Shown here piece after piece: positions 54,601-64,000 of a stretch of DNA of 64,000 nt. Each line of letters starts with the position of its first letter. Positions within the stretch are counted from its first letter, which is position 1. The stretch covers positions 228,669,882 through 228,733,881 of the forward strand of contig NC_073746.1 in NCBI RefSeq assembly GCF_029784135.1. The letters run 5' to 3'. The stretch comes from Toxorhynchites rutilus septentrionalis. Taxonomy: Eukaryota; Arthropoda; Insecta; Diptera; Culicidae. The notes below the pieces were generated by a model that was not told the origin of the DNA, did not search any database, and saw only the letters and a list, made by a program, of their open reading frames with translations. Both the position numbers and the translations under genes were made by a program.

Positions 54601-55469
54601 CAGCTCCCGCGATGAATTATTACAACGTTTAGTGCAGTCGTCACCATCAACGTCAAATTCTCAAATAGAGCGATGAATCAAATCTCTTTTTTGGTGGGAC
54701 CAACATTTCTGGCAACTTCAACTGCTGAATGACGGTAGTCTAAGCTCGGACACATACTTTTGATTTTCACTGTCTCACTGAGAGCCAGATACACGAATGC
54801 CGCATCATCAGTCCAAAGATCATAGGATAAGCGGTAATTACATAAGATGACTTCATCACATGTTTCTGTTTTGGCACACTTTTCCCAGTTGATCTCGAGA
54901 TCGCAATCATAACCGGTTGTACGAGTGGTTGATGTCAGGGATTAGGTGCAAATGACGCTATCTTAAATTGACAAAGTAACATTAACTTTGTGGGTACACA
55001 AATTAAAAACAAAAAGAAACAAATGATTGTACTTGAATAAACACTCTACCAACGCTGGTGAAGTACAATATTTGTTTTGTTTGCTTTTGAGTTGCTCGAA
55101 GTAACACTCTTCTGCGCTAGCTGAGAGCATTGTAGCACATAAAAAAGAAAGCAAAACGAACATAGAATAGGAAAAGCATTAAGAAAGGCTAAAAGCTGCT
55201 TGAGAATGCTAAACCGAAATAAAATGGCTAGCTTCAGAGTAACAGTATTAAAACAATTAGAAGAGTTATAATATATTTCAAGGTGCTACTGACACTCGAT
55301 CGCAACGGTTATATTTTTAGCGCCATCCTAAAAGAGAACAATAGGAATAGAAGTTTTCTCCTACTACCGAATGCAAAGCTTTTTTCAAAGCTAATTTCGG
55401 TCTTAAATAAAGCGTTTCTTACAGCAACAGTTGTCCGGATACCAGGAAAGGAGGAAGCAGCCGAGAAGC
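54601..55469. other. No recognisable gene
   Basis: Mostly AT-rich. The left border of LINE E could lie anywhere from about 55,430 to 55,500, where composition becomes GC-richer. Confidence 0.35.
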
Positions 55470-56133
55470 CCCCAACGGCCATTCAGGAAGTTGGTTCGGT
55501 CGGATTGGCCACTTTGACCGGCAGTTTTCACTGCCCCTTGCGTGTCCCGCTGTTTGCACCCGTCTCATCTACATCGTTTTCCTGCCAGTGACGCGCGATT
55601 TTGGCGCAATTTCTGCTCTTCAACCATCAGCAACTCAGGAGGTGTGAAAGGATGTCTTCTTCGCTTCGTCGCTTCGAACCGCTGCGGCGATTGCCCTGCC
55701 GTCGGCGGTATCCGGTCCCTTCCCCGCTACCCCACTACCATTAGGTGGTGAATTCGGAGTGGTTCTTCGGTACGATCGGTGAGTGATTAAAACCCTATCA
55801 TTATCAGGAGTTAGAAAGAACAGGACGCCAAAAGGCATAGGTTAGATAATTTCTATAACTTATCCCAAGATTTCCATAAGTGATTGCTATTTCTCAAGTG
55901 ACATTTATTCAGTGATAGGTTTTCAGCAAGTGTTTTTCAGCCAGTGAATTTATCCGCAAGTGTTTTTTTCCGCCAAGTGATTTCGGTGTTAGTTTTTGTA
56001 ACTGCGTTGGCATTGTCCCCCGCCGTTACTGTCCTCCGTCGTTTTCGTCCCCCGTCGCACGTCGTATATTCTACCTTGGTTTGTGAATATTTTTCCGCGC
56101 CTGGCTGTACTTCGATATAGCCAGGCCCCGATC

Positions 56134-57563
56134 ATGGCTTCCAGCAGCTCCGGCGCCGGAAGGCCAACCAACATTTATAACGGTGTTCCCACCACTCGTA
56201 CCTCGCCCAGATGGGCTGACCCTTTTGGTGGCAGTTTACAAATCTTACGTTTGAGAGCCACTGAAGGCAATCTTCTTCCATCGAATCCTTTCACTGTTTC
56301 CAAATCGATCCAAGGAGTGATCGGTAAGGAATTAAAAGATGCTAAACCCCAACGCGACGATAAAAATCGCCTTCAATATGCGCTACATCTACGAGATGAA
56401 AAACTCGTTCAATTGCTTCTGGGTACAAAGTCGCTGATCGACGAAACACCCATTAAAATTATATACCATCCCACCTTGAACCAACGCAAATGCGTTGAGT
56501 CCTGTCGTGACGTTATGTTTTTAAATGATCCTATCTGTCCTCCTATCTGAACTAGCCGACCAAAATGTGATTGGTGTTAAGAAAATTTTAAGATTTGACC
56601 CAGTCATGAAGGAAAGAGTTCCTACTTCTACCATGATCCTTACCATAAACGGAACAGTGATCCCTGAAGCAATTAACTTCGGATTCCTCCGTGCTCCAAC
56701 CAGAAATTTTTATCCAAACCCGATGCAATGCTTCGGATGCTTCGCTTTCGGCCACACTTCCAAAAAGTGCGCTAAAAAAATCCAACTTTGTCGCAACTGC
56801 GGTGTAGCCCACCCTGAACTTAACACAAATACTAATGATAAAGACAAAATTAAAAATTTTATTTGCAATGCACCTGCCTCTTGTGTGAACTGCAAGGGAA
56901 ATCACGCCTCAACCAGTAGGAAGTGCCCAGCGTGGATCGCAGAGGATAAGATTACCAGAGTCCGAATTGACCAAGGTGTGTCATGTAAGGAAGCTAAATC
57001 CATTTTTGAGAACAAAAATGGTCCTTCCTTTGCTAGTAAGCTACAAGAAAGACTAGAGAAAATTCAGAATACTGGTTGTTCTCAATGCAAGTGCAACTGC
57101 ACTCAGGCTAAGCCAATTTCTTCCGTAAAAGCAGTTCCAACCCCGTCCAGTAATCCACAGGAATCGGAACTCAGCACCTCCTCCTCAGATTCAGAATCCG
57201 ACCCAGATATTTCAATGGAAATTGAAACAACCCCCTCCAACAAGAGAAAAAATATCAACAAAAGGTCAACCTCAGATGAATTCAAATCATCAGAAGAGGA
57301 AATTTTTCGAGGAAAAAAATCCAATAGGAAGAAATCCAAGAACCAAAAATTCCAACTCAACCCAACCATCCAACCAATCCAAACCATCCACTTCCCTCCA
57401 ACCATCCACTTCATTTCAACCAACCACCGCATCCCAAACTAAAACCTCCAACCAATCAAACCATTCAAACAAACCCACCCCACTTGCCAACAAACCAATT
57501 GCCAACGTTTCCAAAAATGACCCTAGACTAAAGAACAAATCCGGCAAATCTACTCATTCCTAA
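56134..57563 (+). pseudogene. LINE E ORF1 (gag-like), two frameshifts
   Basis: From ATG 56134 (MASSSSGAGRPTN) the frame runs to about 56,530, where a frameshift in CRDVMFLNDPI moves it to the next frame. Zinc knuckles follow: CFGCFAFGHTSKKC (about 56,728), CRNCGVAHPELN... and CVNCKGNHASTSRKC (about 56,884). The region between the second Cys pair and its partner residues is expanded. A Ser/Asp-rich acidic patch and basic KRK runs lie at 57,170-57,340, then a second frameshift near 57,340 to a Ser/Thr/Asn/Gln/Pro-rich tail ending KSGKSTHS. The role was RNA binding. It is inactive as it stands. Confidence 0.82.
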
Positions 57564-57674
57564 TCTCATACCCTTCTCTCATCTTCGAACCCTTATTTAC
57601 TTACCTCAGCCCACTTACCTTCTTCTCATTTTTAAAATTCACTCCTCTAGCTAGTAACAGCAACGTCCTGTAAC

Positions 57675-59019
57675 CAAACACCCAACCGAAAACTTGCTAT
57701 TCAATGGAACTTGCGTGGGCTATCCACATCCATGAACGAAATTAAGCTAATGTTAGCTGAGGAACAACATCTCCCACTAGCACTGGTTTTTCAAGAAGCT
57801 AAAAAAATCAATGTATCGCTCTTAGAGCGGGCGTTTAGCGGCAAATTTTCATGGTATTTTAAGGAAGGGCCATCCTCGGGGCTTTTTGGAGCCTGCCTCG
57901 CTGTCCTGAGTGACCTTCCTCATACCGTCATCCCCATAACATCATCATTACAAATATGTGCGATACAACTGAAGGGACCTCTACAGGTAACCATTGTTTT
58001 GGCGGCTGAACAAAATATCCACCGTACCAGTGGGAAACCCGGCAGAAAGGCTGTCCCATGGTGGAACGATGCAGTTGCACAGGCCATCAAAAGGAGAAGA
58101 AAATCCCTCCGTATCCTACGACGCCTTCCTGATGGAAGCGCTTGCAAAATGATTGCCCTAACAAACTTCCAAACGGCTAGAGCTCTAGCTAGGAAGGTAA
58201 TAACCGAAGCCAAGAAAAACAGTTGGATGGAATTTCTTGATGGCATCAACCCTAATACTTCGACATCTGAACTTTGGAATAAGGTCAACTCTCTTAGTGG
58301 CAAGAAAGCTTCAAACTGCTATTCCCTCGAAATTAATGGCACCTTCACCGAAGATCTTTCACGCTCTCCTTGTCGCGACATCACTCTGTGATAACGACAG
58401 TAAAGTGGTGATCTTCTCTGATTCCTATAGTGCATTACGGGCACTACAAAGTGGCAATAGTAAACACCCTTGGATACAAAGCATTGAGGAAAAAATTACA
58501 GGGAAGGACATCACTTTCTGCTGGGTCCCAGGGCACTGCGGAATCCAGGGTAATGAACAGGCTGATCGTCTCGCCAAGGAAGGTAGGCTCTCCGAACTAT
58601 GGACCACCTCCTCCCCAGCAACAGACACCATCAGATGGGTCATTCAATCACTCAGATTGAGCTGGGAGAACAGTTGGTATTTTTCCCGTGACCTCTTCTT
58701 AAGAAGGATCAAGAATACTACCCTTCCCTGGAAGGATAGTATTCTCCGATCTAATCAAGTATGTCTGACACGTTTACGTATCGGGCATACACATTTAACA
58801 CACAAATTCATCATGTGTGGATCGGAACCAACACTATGTGAGTCGTGCAATGTAAGACTCACGGTGGAACACATATTAATCACATGCTCTAAATTTAATG
58901 CTTCTAGAATAAAGTTTCAGGTTGCAGACACCATAAGGTCAGCACTATCGGACGACGCCGTCGAGGAAAAAAGGACCATCGATTTCCTAAAGGATACAGG
59001 TTTATTTGAACAGATATAA
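57675..59019 (+). pseudogene. LINE E ORF2 remnant: partial endonuclease, linker, RNase H
   Basis: The opening AIQWNLRGLSTSMNEIKLM and FQEAKK are the first two APE-endonuclease motifs. After PLQVTIV the frame passes into LAAEQNIHRTS, which removes the GD-N-H and SDH motifs. The linker (VPWWNDAVAQAIKRRRK, ELWNKVNSLSGKKA) is intact. Around 58,350-58,380 a second deletion removes the reverse transcriptase and changes frame. RNase H resumes at KVVIFSDSYSALRAL and CWVPGHCGIQGNEQADRLAKEG, so the first two acidic residues of that domain are gone. CGSEPTLCESCNVRLTVEHILITC is the C-terminal Cys/His motif, and the stop is at 59,017-59,019. Confidence 0.85.
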
Positions 59020-59270
59020 TGTTTAATTACTACATTTACCTATACTGATAAAACTTTGTTTCTTTTCTCTTCTACTTTCAGCAAAAGATGAGCAGGTTTT
59101 TTACGCCCTTTTTAGAAGCGAGCTCCTCAAGCACACTAAAAGGAGCTTTTTCCCTGCTCCATTTGTTTGGTTGTGTTTTTGGCCCCAGAGCCGTGTAGGG
59201 TGCGGCAACACGACATACATCCATAGCGGTTACTAGGACTGGGTCGAGCGAGAATAATGAATTTTGCAGT

Positions 59271-59890
59271 AATTTTTCTTAGTTTTCCTTTCAGTTAAAT
59301 TTCCCGCCCTCAAAGGCAAGAGACGAATGAACTCTCAGAGTTTAAAGTCTCTCTAATTCATTACCGATTACCGATAATATAAACAATATTTGCTTTTAGT
59401 ACCGAAATTGATTTCATGACATTTTTTTCAGGTTTAGAGCCACTTATAATATGTGTGGAGCGAACCCTTTCTTTTTTGTAGAGAGTTTACATGTATTGCT
59501 ACTTTCAGAAAATAACCGGAATCAAAAAATTCGAACTTTTTAGTGTTACACCTTCGAATAAAATCAAACATGTTAACGAGCTCAAAAACATAATATTACT
59601 AATGTGCAACAAAATTTTCTCGTGTTGTAGACCGTTTCTGAAAAACGGTAAGAAATGTTCATCTGAAAAACGTTTCTTAACCATGTTAGTGATTGGGAAA
59701 CTTAAGTTACAATACAATGTCCTTTTAAATACATCTTTAAAAGTTTGCGGAAACGGCATGATCCGCTAATATTATTTATTGCAAATTTAAGTTTTTTGTA
59801 AACAAAAAAGAGTACTATTTTTTTCTCAATGTGTATTTTTTTCACGTTTAAATACTCTATAACTCTTTCTGAGACGACTACGACTCATAG
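59271..59890. other. AT-rich DNA left of LINE B
   Basis: A 92-codon frame at 59,491-59,769 and its antisense were examined. Neither shows a recognisable motif and composition is unremarkable. The insertion point of LINE B is at 59,890/59,891 (CGACTCATAG then T-run). Confidence 0.4.
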
Positions 59891-60248
59891 TTTTTTTTTT
59901 TTTTTTTTTATAAATTCGTTTATTTTTACAGGCTCAGTTACATAAGTTTAAAGGAGCCGAAATCTTAAATATATTTTTAAAACTATATATATGAACAATT
60001 TTCTTAAATCTATGGTTAGTAATGTGGGAAACCGATTACTCGTGGTGGACTCGAGATTAAAAGGGTGACATTTTCTCAGGAAAAGGATGGGGTATAAGGA
60101 AATTATTACAATGTTGATAATCACACACACTCAATTCTTAAATCTATTCGTACATCAGTTGTGAATTTACATTTCATTCTTCTGTTTATAGCAAGCGGAC
60201 CAATTACTCACAAAGGAAGAAATGGAGGGTATAAGGATATAAGGATAA
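59891..60248 (-). other. LINE B 3' UTR and A-tail
   Basis: Reading toward the tail: ACGAGTAATCGGTTTCCCAC, then ATTTCGGCTCCTTTAAACTT, TAACTGAGCC, TGTAAAAATAAACGAATTTA and the A-run. GGCTC and GAGCC can pair as a stem with a loop of about 20 nt. The SINEs at 2.5 and 30.5 kb end with the same elements in the same order. Confidence 0.82.
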
Positions 60249-63200
60249 TCACACACGAACATCGATAGATTTAAGGAAAACATATATTTGGGACATGTAA
60301 TCAAGGTCTAACCGAGCCAACACATCTCTCACCGGCACATTGGGCTGCCTTCCTCTAGCCCGAAGGGAGTTCTCTAAATTCGATCTGGCAACAAGATACA
60401 CCTCACACGACCAAACAACGTGTTCGATGTCGTGGTAACCTCGGCCACAAACGCATATATTGCTGCCGGCCAGATTGAAACGAAAGAGTAGCGCGTCTAA
60501 CGAACAGTGATTGGACATGAGTCGGGAGAAGGTGCGAATAAAGTCCCGACTCAAGTCCAGACTTTTGAACCATGGTTTGAGGCTAACCTTAGGGATAATC
60601 GAGTGAAGCCACCGGCCCAATTCATCTTCGTTCCATTTGCGTTGCCAGTTAGCGATGGTATTTTTACGGACTAAAGAATAAAATTCATTGAAGGCGATTT
60701 GACGCTGATAAATATCGCCTTCAATCGCACCTACCTTTGCTAATGAGTCAGCCCTCTCATTACCCGGAATTGAGCAATGCGAAGGGACCCACACAAAGGT
60801 AATGACATAACAGCGTCTGGATAAAGCACTCAAAATTTTTCGTATTCTCTCAAGGAAGTACGGCGAGTGCTTTCCCGGCCTCACTGAACGGATAGCTTCG
60901 ACAGAGCTAAGACTATCCGTTACAATGTAATAGTGTTCAACAGGTCGTGAGGCGACGCTGTCCAGCGCCCAATGAATTGCTGCCAATTCAGCAATATACA
61001 CTGAGCAAGGATTCTGAAGACTGTGTGAGGTGCTAAAAAATTCGTTGAACACTCCAAATCCTGTGGACTCATTTATAGTGGACCCATCAGTAAAGTACAT
61101 ATTATCACAATTGATACCCCTATATTTTTCATCGAAGATCGTTGGAGCGATCCTCGATCGTTGGTAATCTGAATATCCATGGATATCTTGCTTCATGGAC
61201 AGATCAAAATGCACAGAGGAATTGATGTAGTCAGGGAAACAAACACGGTTGGGAATATACGAAGAAGAATCAACCTGCATGGAGATGAATTCATGATATG
61301 AACTCATGAATCCGGAGTGAAAATTTAGCTCGATCAGCCGCTCAAAATTTCCGATCACCAATAGGTTCATGACCTTACACCGGATGAAGAACCGAAGAGA
61401 TAATAAATTGAAGCGATCTTTTAGTGGGAGTAGGCCTGCCAAAACCTCGAGACTCATGGTATGCGTTGAGGGCATACATCCCAACGCAATACGGAGACAA
61501 AGATACTGAATTCGCTCGAGTTTAATTAAGTGTGTTTTGGCAGCTGATTGAATACAGAAACTGCCATACTCCATCACTGAGAGAATAGTTGTTCTATACA
61601 ACATTATAAGATCTTCGGGATGGGCTCCCCACCAGGTGCCGGTAATTGTACGGAGAAAATTTATTCTTTGTTGGCATTTTTTACTCAGATACCTAATATG
61701 GGCCCCCCAAGTACATTTGGAGTCGAACCAGACCCCAAGATACTTGAATGACATAGCATGAGTGATCGGTTTACCCAAAAGTTGAAGCTTTGGTTTTGCT
61801 GGTCTATGCTTCCTAGAAAAAACCACCATCTCTGTTTTCTCCGTGGAGAATTCGATCCCTAGCCCAATGGCCCAGGTTGAAAAATTGTTCAAAGTATCTT
61901 GTAAGGGTTCTTGTAGGTCGGATTCTGTTGATCCTACGACAGAGACCACTCCATCATCTGCAAGTTGTCTTAGGCTGCAATTTTGTGTAAGGCAATTGTC
62001 GATGTCGCTTACATAGAAGTTGTACAAAAGGGGGCTTAAACATGAGCCCTGGGGGAGGCCCATGTAAGAGACCCGACTTACTGCCGAATCTCCGTGAGAA
62101 AAGTTCAAATGCTTCTCACAAAGCAAGTTATATAACATATTATTCAATAGAGGCGGCAGACCCCGAGAGTGTAATTTGTCTGTCAAAACCTCTATTGAAA
62201 CAGAATCAAAGGCCCCCTTTATGTCCAAGAATACTGAAGCCATTTGTTTTTTTCCGGCGTAAGCCATTTGAATTTCTGAAGAAAGCAACGCAAGACATTC
62301 ATTCGTCCCCTTGCCTCTGCGGAACCCATATTGTGTATCTGAGAGTAGGCCATTCGTTTCAACCCATCGATCAAGGCGAAACAAGATCATTTTCTCCAAC
62401 AATTTCCGTATACAAGACAGCATTGCTATTGGGCGGTACGAATTGAAGTCGGACGGGTTTTTGAATAGCTATAACTCGTACTTGTCTCCAATCATCTGGA
62501 ACAATATTATTCTCCAGAAACCGATTGAATAAATTCAACAAGCGATGTTTCGCCACATCAGGGAGGTTTTTCAGCAAGTTGAACTTAATTCTATCCGATC
62601 CCGGAGCAGAATTGTTACATGAAAGCAGAGCAAGAGAGAATTCTACCATCGAAAACTCGGAATCAAGATCGCACCTATCTTGTGGTATATCTCGAACAAT
62701 TTTTTGCACAGGAGCGGAATCAGGACAAACCTTCCGTGCAAAATTCAAAATCCATCGATGTGAATATTTCTCGCTTTCATTGGATGAAGAGCGATTTCTC
62801 ATGTTTCGAGCCACTTTCCATAATTTTTTCATTGACGTTTCTCGTGACAAACCTCCCACGAAATTTCGCCAATAAGCACGTTTTTTCCCTTTGATCAAGT
62901 TTTTAAATTGATTTTCAAGGTCCAAATACGTCTGAAAATTTTCAGGGGTTCCACGTTTCCGAAAAGCTTTGAATGCGTTCGATTTATCCTGATAAAGCTT
63001 GGAACATTGGCTATCCCACCATGGATTGGGAGGCCTTCGACGAATAGTGGAGCCTGGGATGGGTTTCGTTTGAGCGCGAACCGCGCTGTCATAGATCAAA
63101 CGAGAAAGGAAGTTATACTCCTCCAATGGAGGTAAACCATCTCTGGAATTGATGGCTAGAGCAATCGCGTCCGCATATTTTTTCCAGTCAATGTGTCTTG

Positions 63201-63921
63201 TGAGGTCATATGCCATGTTTATAGATTCAGAAAAATTCGACCCAATGGTGATGGAAATTTTGATTGGCAAGTGATCACTACCGTTGGGGTCCTGGATTAC
63301 ATTCCACTTGCAATCTAACGATAGTGAATACGAGCAAAGCGAGAGGTCAAGAGCACTTGGGTTAGCAGGAGGTTTAGGTACACGTGTTGTTTCCCCAGTG
63401 TTCAAAAGTGTCATATTGAAGCTGTTACAAAGATCATATATCAACAGTGAACGATTGTCGTCGTACTGTTCCCCCCAGGCAGTTCCGTGAGAATTGAAGT
63501 CTCCCAAGATCAATCGTGGCTCAGGAAGGAGTGAGCACATGTCAACAAGTTGCTTGCGGCTAACCGCAGCTCTCGGAGGCCAATACAAGCTGACAATACA
63601 GAGGTCTTTTCCTCTGATGTTTGCATGACAAGCAACAGCTTCAATCCCTCCAATAGGTGGAAGGTCAATTCGAAAAAATGAGTGGCACTTATTGATCCCC
63701 AATAGCACCCCTCCGTATCTGTCATCACGGTCCAAGCGTATAATATTAAAATCGTGGAAAGAGAGATCATCTCGCGAAGAAAGCCAAGTTTCGGACAGAG
63801 CAAAAACATCACAATTGAAGTTATGAATTAAAAATTTGAATGTATCCAATTTAGGGATAAGACTACGACAATTCCACTGTAAAACAGTGATATCTCCGAC
63901 CTCTCTATTTGAATTAGACAT
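60249..63921 (-). pseudogene. LINE B ORF2: endonuclease, reverse transcriptase, RNase H; single frameshift
   Basis: From ATG 63921 (MSNSNREVGD) to the stop at 60,249, about 1,224 codons. Endonuclease motifs QWNCRS, SETWLS, GDFNSHG and GSDHLP are all present. A frameshift at about 62,450-62,458, in the VIAIQKP segment just before NSYRPIAML, is the only lesion seen. The reverse transcriptase has FGFRRGKGTNECLALL, FLDIKGAFD, GLPQGSCLSPLLY and QLADDG (about 61,950-61,964) in place of F/YADD. RNase H has FTDGSTINES, AELAAIHWAL, TDSLSSVEAI and GNERADSLAKVG. The C-terminal motif is CVCGRGYHDIEHVVWSC. A sequencing error at the frameshift cannot be excluded, in which case this would be a functional retrotransposase. 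Confidence 0.93.
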
Positions 63922-64000
63922 CAAGAGAGATAATCATTGCAAGGAGGGGCCATGTTTGCATCAATTGTTGCAAAATTGTCTTTAATACTGGAAGCATTGA
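63914..64000 (-). CDS. LINE B ORF1, C-terminal end only (runs off the window)
   Basis: The last 28 codons of ORF1 are visible, ending ...LLAMIISLDV and TAA at 63,914-63,916. This matches the end of LINE A ORF1 (...FLAAFISLDA). The ORF2 ATG lies within the last codons (ATGTCTAA), giving the same 8-nt overlap as in LINE A. The N-terminal region and zinc knuckles lie outside the window. Confidence 0.85.
   Translation of the reverse strand, partial: SMLPVLKTILQQLMQTWPLLAMIISLDV

Larger units (their letters stand above)
55470..59270 (+). mobile_element. LINE E: internally deleted RNase H-type LINE without reverse transcriptase
   Basis: On the plus strand: a GC-rich 5' leader (to 56,133) with repeated CAAGTG-like words at 55,890-55,985; ORF1 with zinc knuckles (56,134-57,563); the start of an endonuclease (57,675-58,000); a junction to the linker; then a direct jump to RNase H and the C-terminal Cys/His motif (to 59,019); and a 3' region of about 250 bp. 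The endonuclease active-site half and the whole reverse transcriptase are missing. Family is I-like (RNase H, three-knuckle ORF1). It differs strongly from LINEs A and B. Exact borders are uncertain and no target duplication was identified. Confidence 0.8.
59891..64000 (-). mobile_element. LINE B: near-intact RNase H-type LINE, continues beyond the window
   Basis: On the minus strand: the end of ORF1 (64,000-63,914), complete ORF2 (63,921-60,249), a 3' UTR of about 340 nt and an A-tail (T-run 59,891-59,909). It is the parent type of LINE B2 at 34.4-42.8 kb and a sister of LINE A, with the same domain order and ORF overlap. Only one frameshift, near 62,450, is visible in about 4.1 kb. The 5' half of the element lies outside the window, so its target duplication cannot be checked. 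Confidence 0.93.

Overview
The window looks like non-coding, transposon-loaded nuclear DNA of a culicine mosquito (Aedes-like). The reasons are low GC, a DD37E Tc1/mariner-type element of the kind described from mosquitoes, RNase H-bearing LINEs, tRNA-derived SINEs, many MITE-like repeats and simple repeats. There is no bacterial or organellar signature, no CRISPR array, no rRNA or functional tRNA gene, and I saw no virus-derived reading frame. Species assignment is inference.

Layout. 1-9.6 kb: anonymous AT-rich DNA with a tRNA-derived SINE (2.06-2.56 kb), a block of ~145-bp tandem repeats, a nearly complete mariner (3.90-5.18 kb), and the only two host-gene candidates: a Ser/Ala/His/Gln-rich exon-like ORF on the minus strand (6.27-6.84 kb) and a 55-codon plus-strand small ORF (7.07-7.24 kb). 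9.6-14.5 kb: a mariner relic, a 148-bp SINE with target-site duplication, a MITE, and a fold-back Tc1 derivative sitting between two outer inverted repeats. 14.5-30 kb: mostly anonymous AT-rich DNA with three GC-richer islands (15.3-16.2, 20.6-21.6, 28.0-28.7 kb) that could be promoters or untranslated exons, a second mariner (25.3-26.6 kb) and transposase relics. 30.1-34.4 kb: a 308-bp hexanucleotide array inside a SINE tail, another SINE, and a 3.2-kb giant inverted repeat carrying a DD37E transposon in one arm.

34.4-42.8 kb is a nested pair of LINEs on the minus strand. A 5'-truncated copy (B2) lies between 11-bp duplications, and a full-length 6.1-kb relative (A) has inserted into it with its own 11-bp duplication. 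A encodes a three-knuckle ORF1 and an ORF2 with APE endonuclease, reverse transcriptase, RNase H and a C-terminal Cys/His motif. A near-intact sister element (B) runs from 59.9 kb off the right end. In between lie a TTAA-flanked MITE pair (45.9 and 49.2 kb) around a second copy of the giant-inverted-repeat family, a gutted Jockey-type LINE, more satellites, a long TA array, a 3'-end copy of A (52.6 kb), and an internally deleted LINE (E, ~55.5-59.3 kb) that has lost its reverse transcriptase but kept ORF1 and RNase H.

How the parts work together: LINEs A and B supply reverse transcriptase. The SINE family shares their 3'-terminal stem-loop and A-rich tail, which suggests it is mobilised by them. 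The DNA transposons present are all broken and could only move with transposase from elsewhere. The most interesting signals are the shared LINE/SINE 3' end, the non-canonical QLADDG reverse-transcriptase box shared by both LINE lineages, the conserved 8-nt ORF1/ORF2 overlap, the giant inverted repeat that carries its own empty-site control, and the fold-back Tc1.
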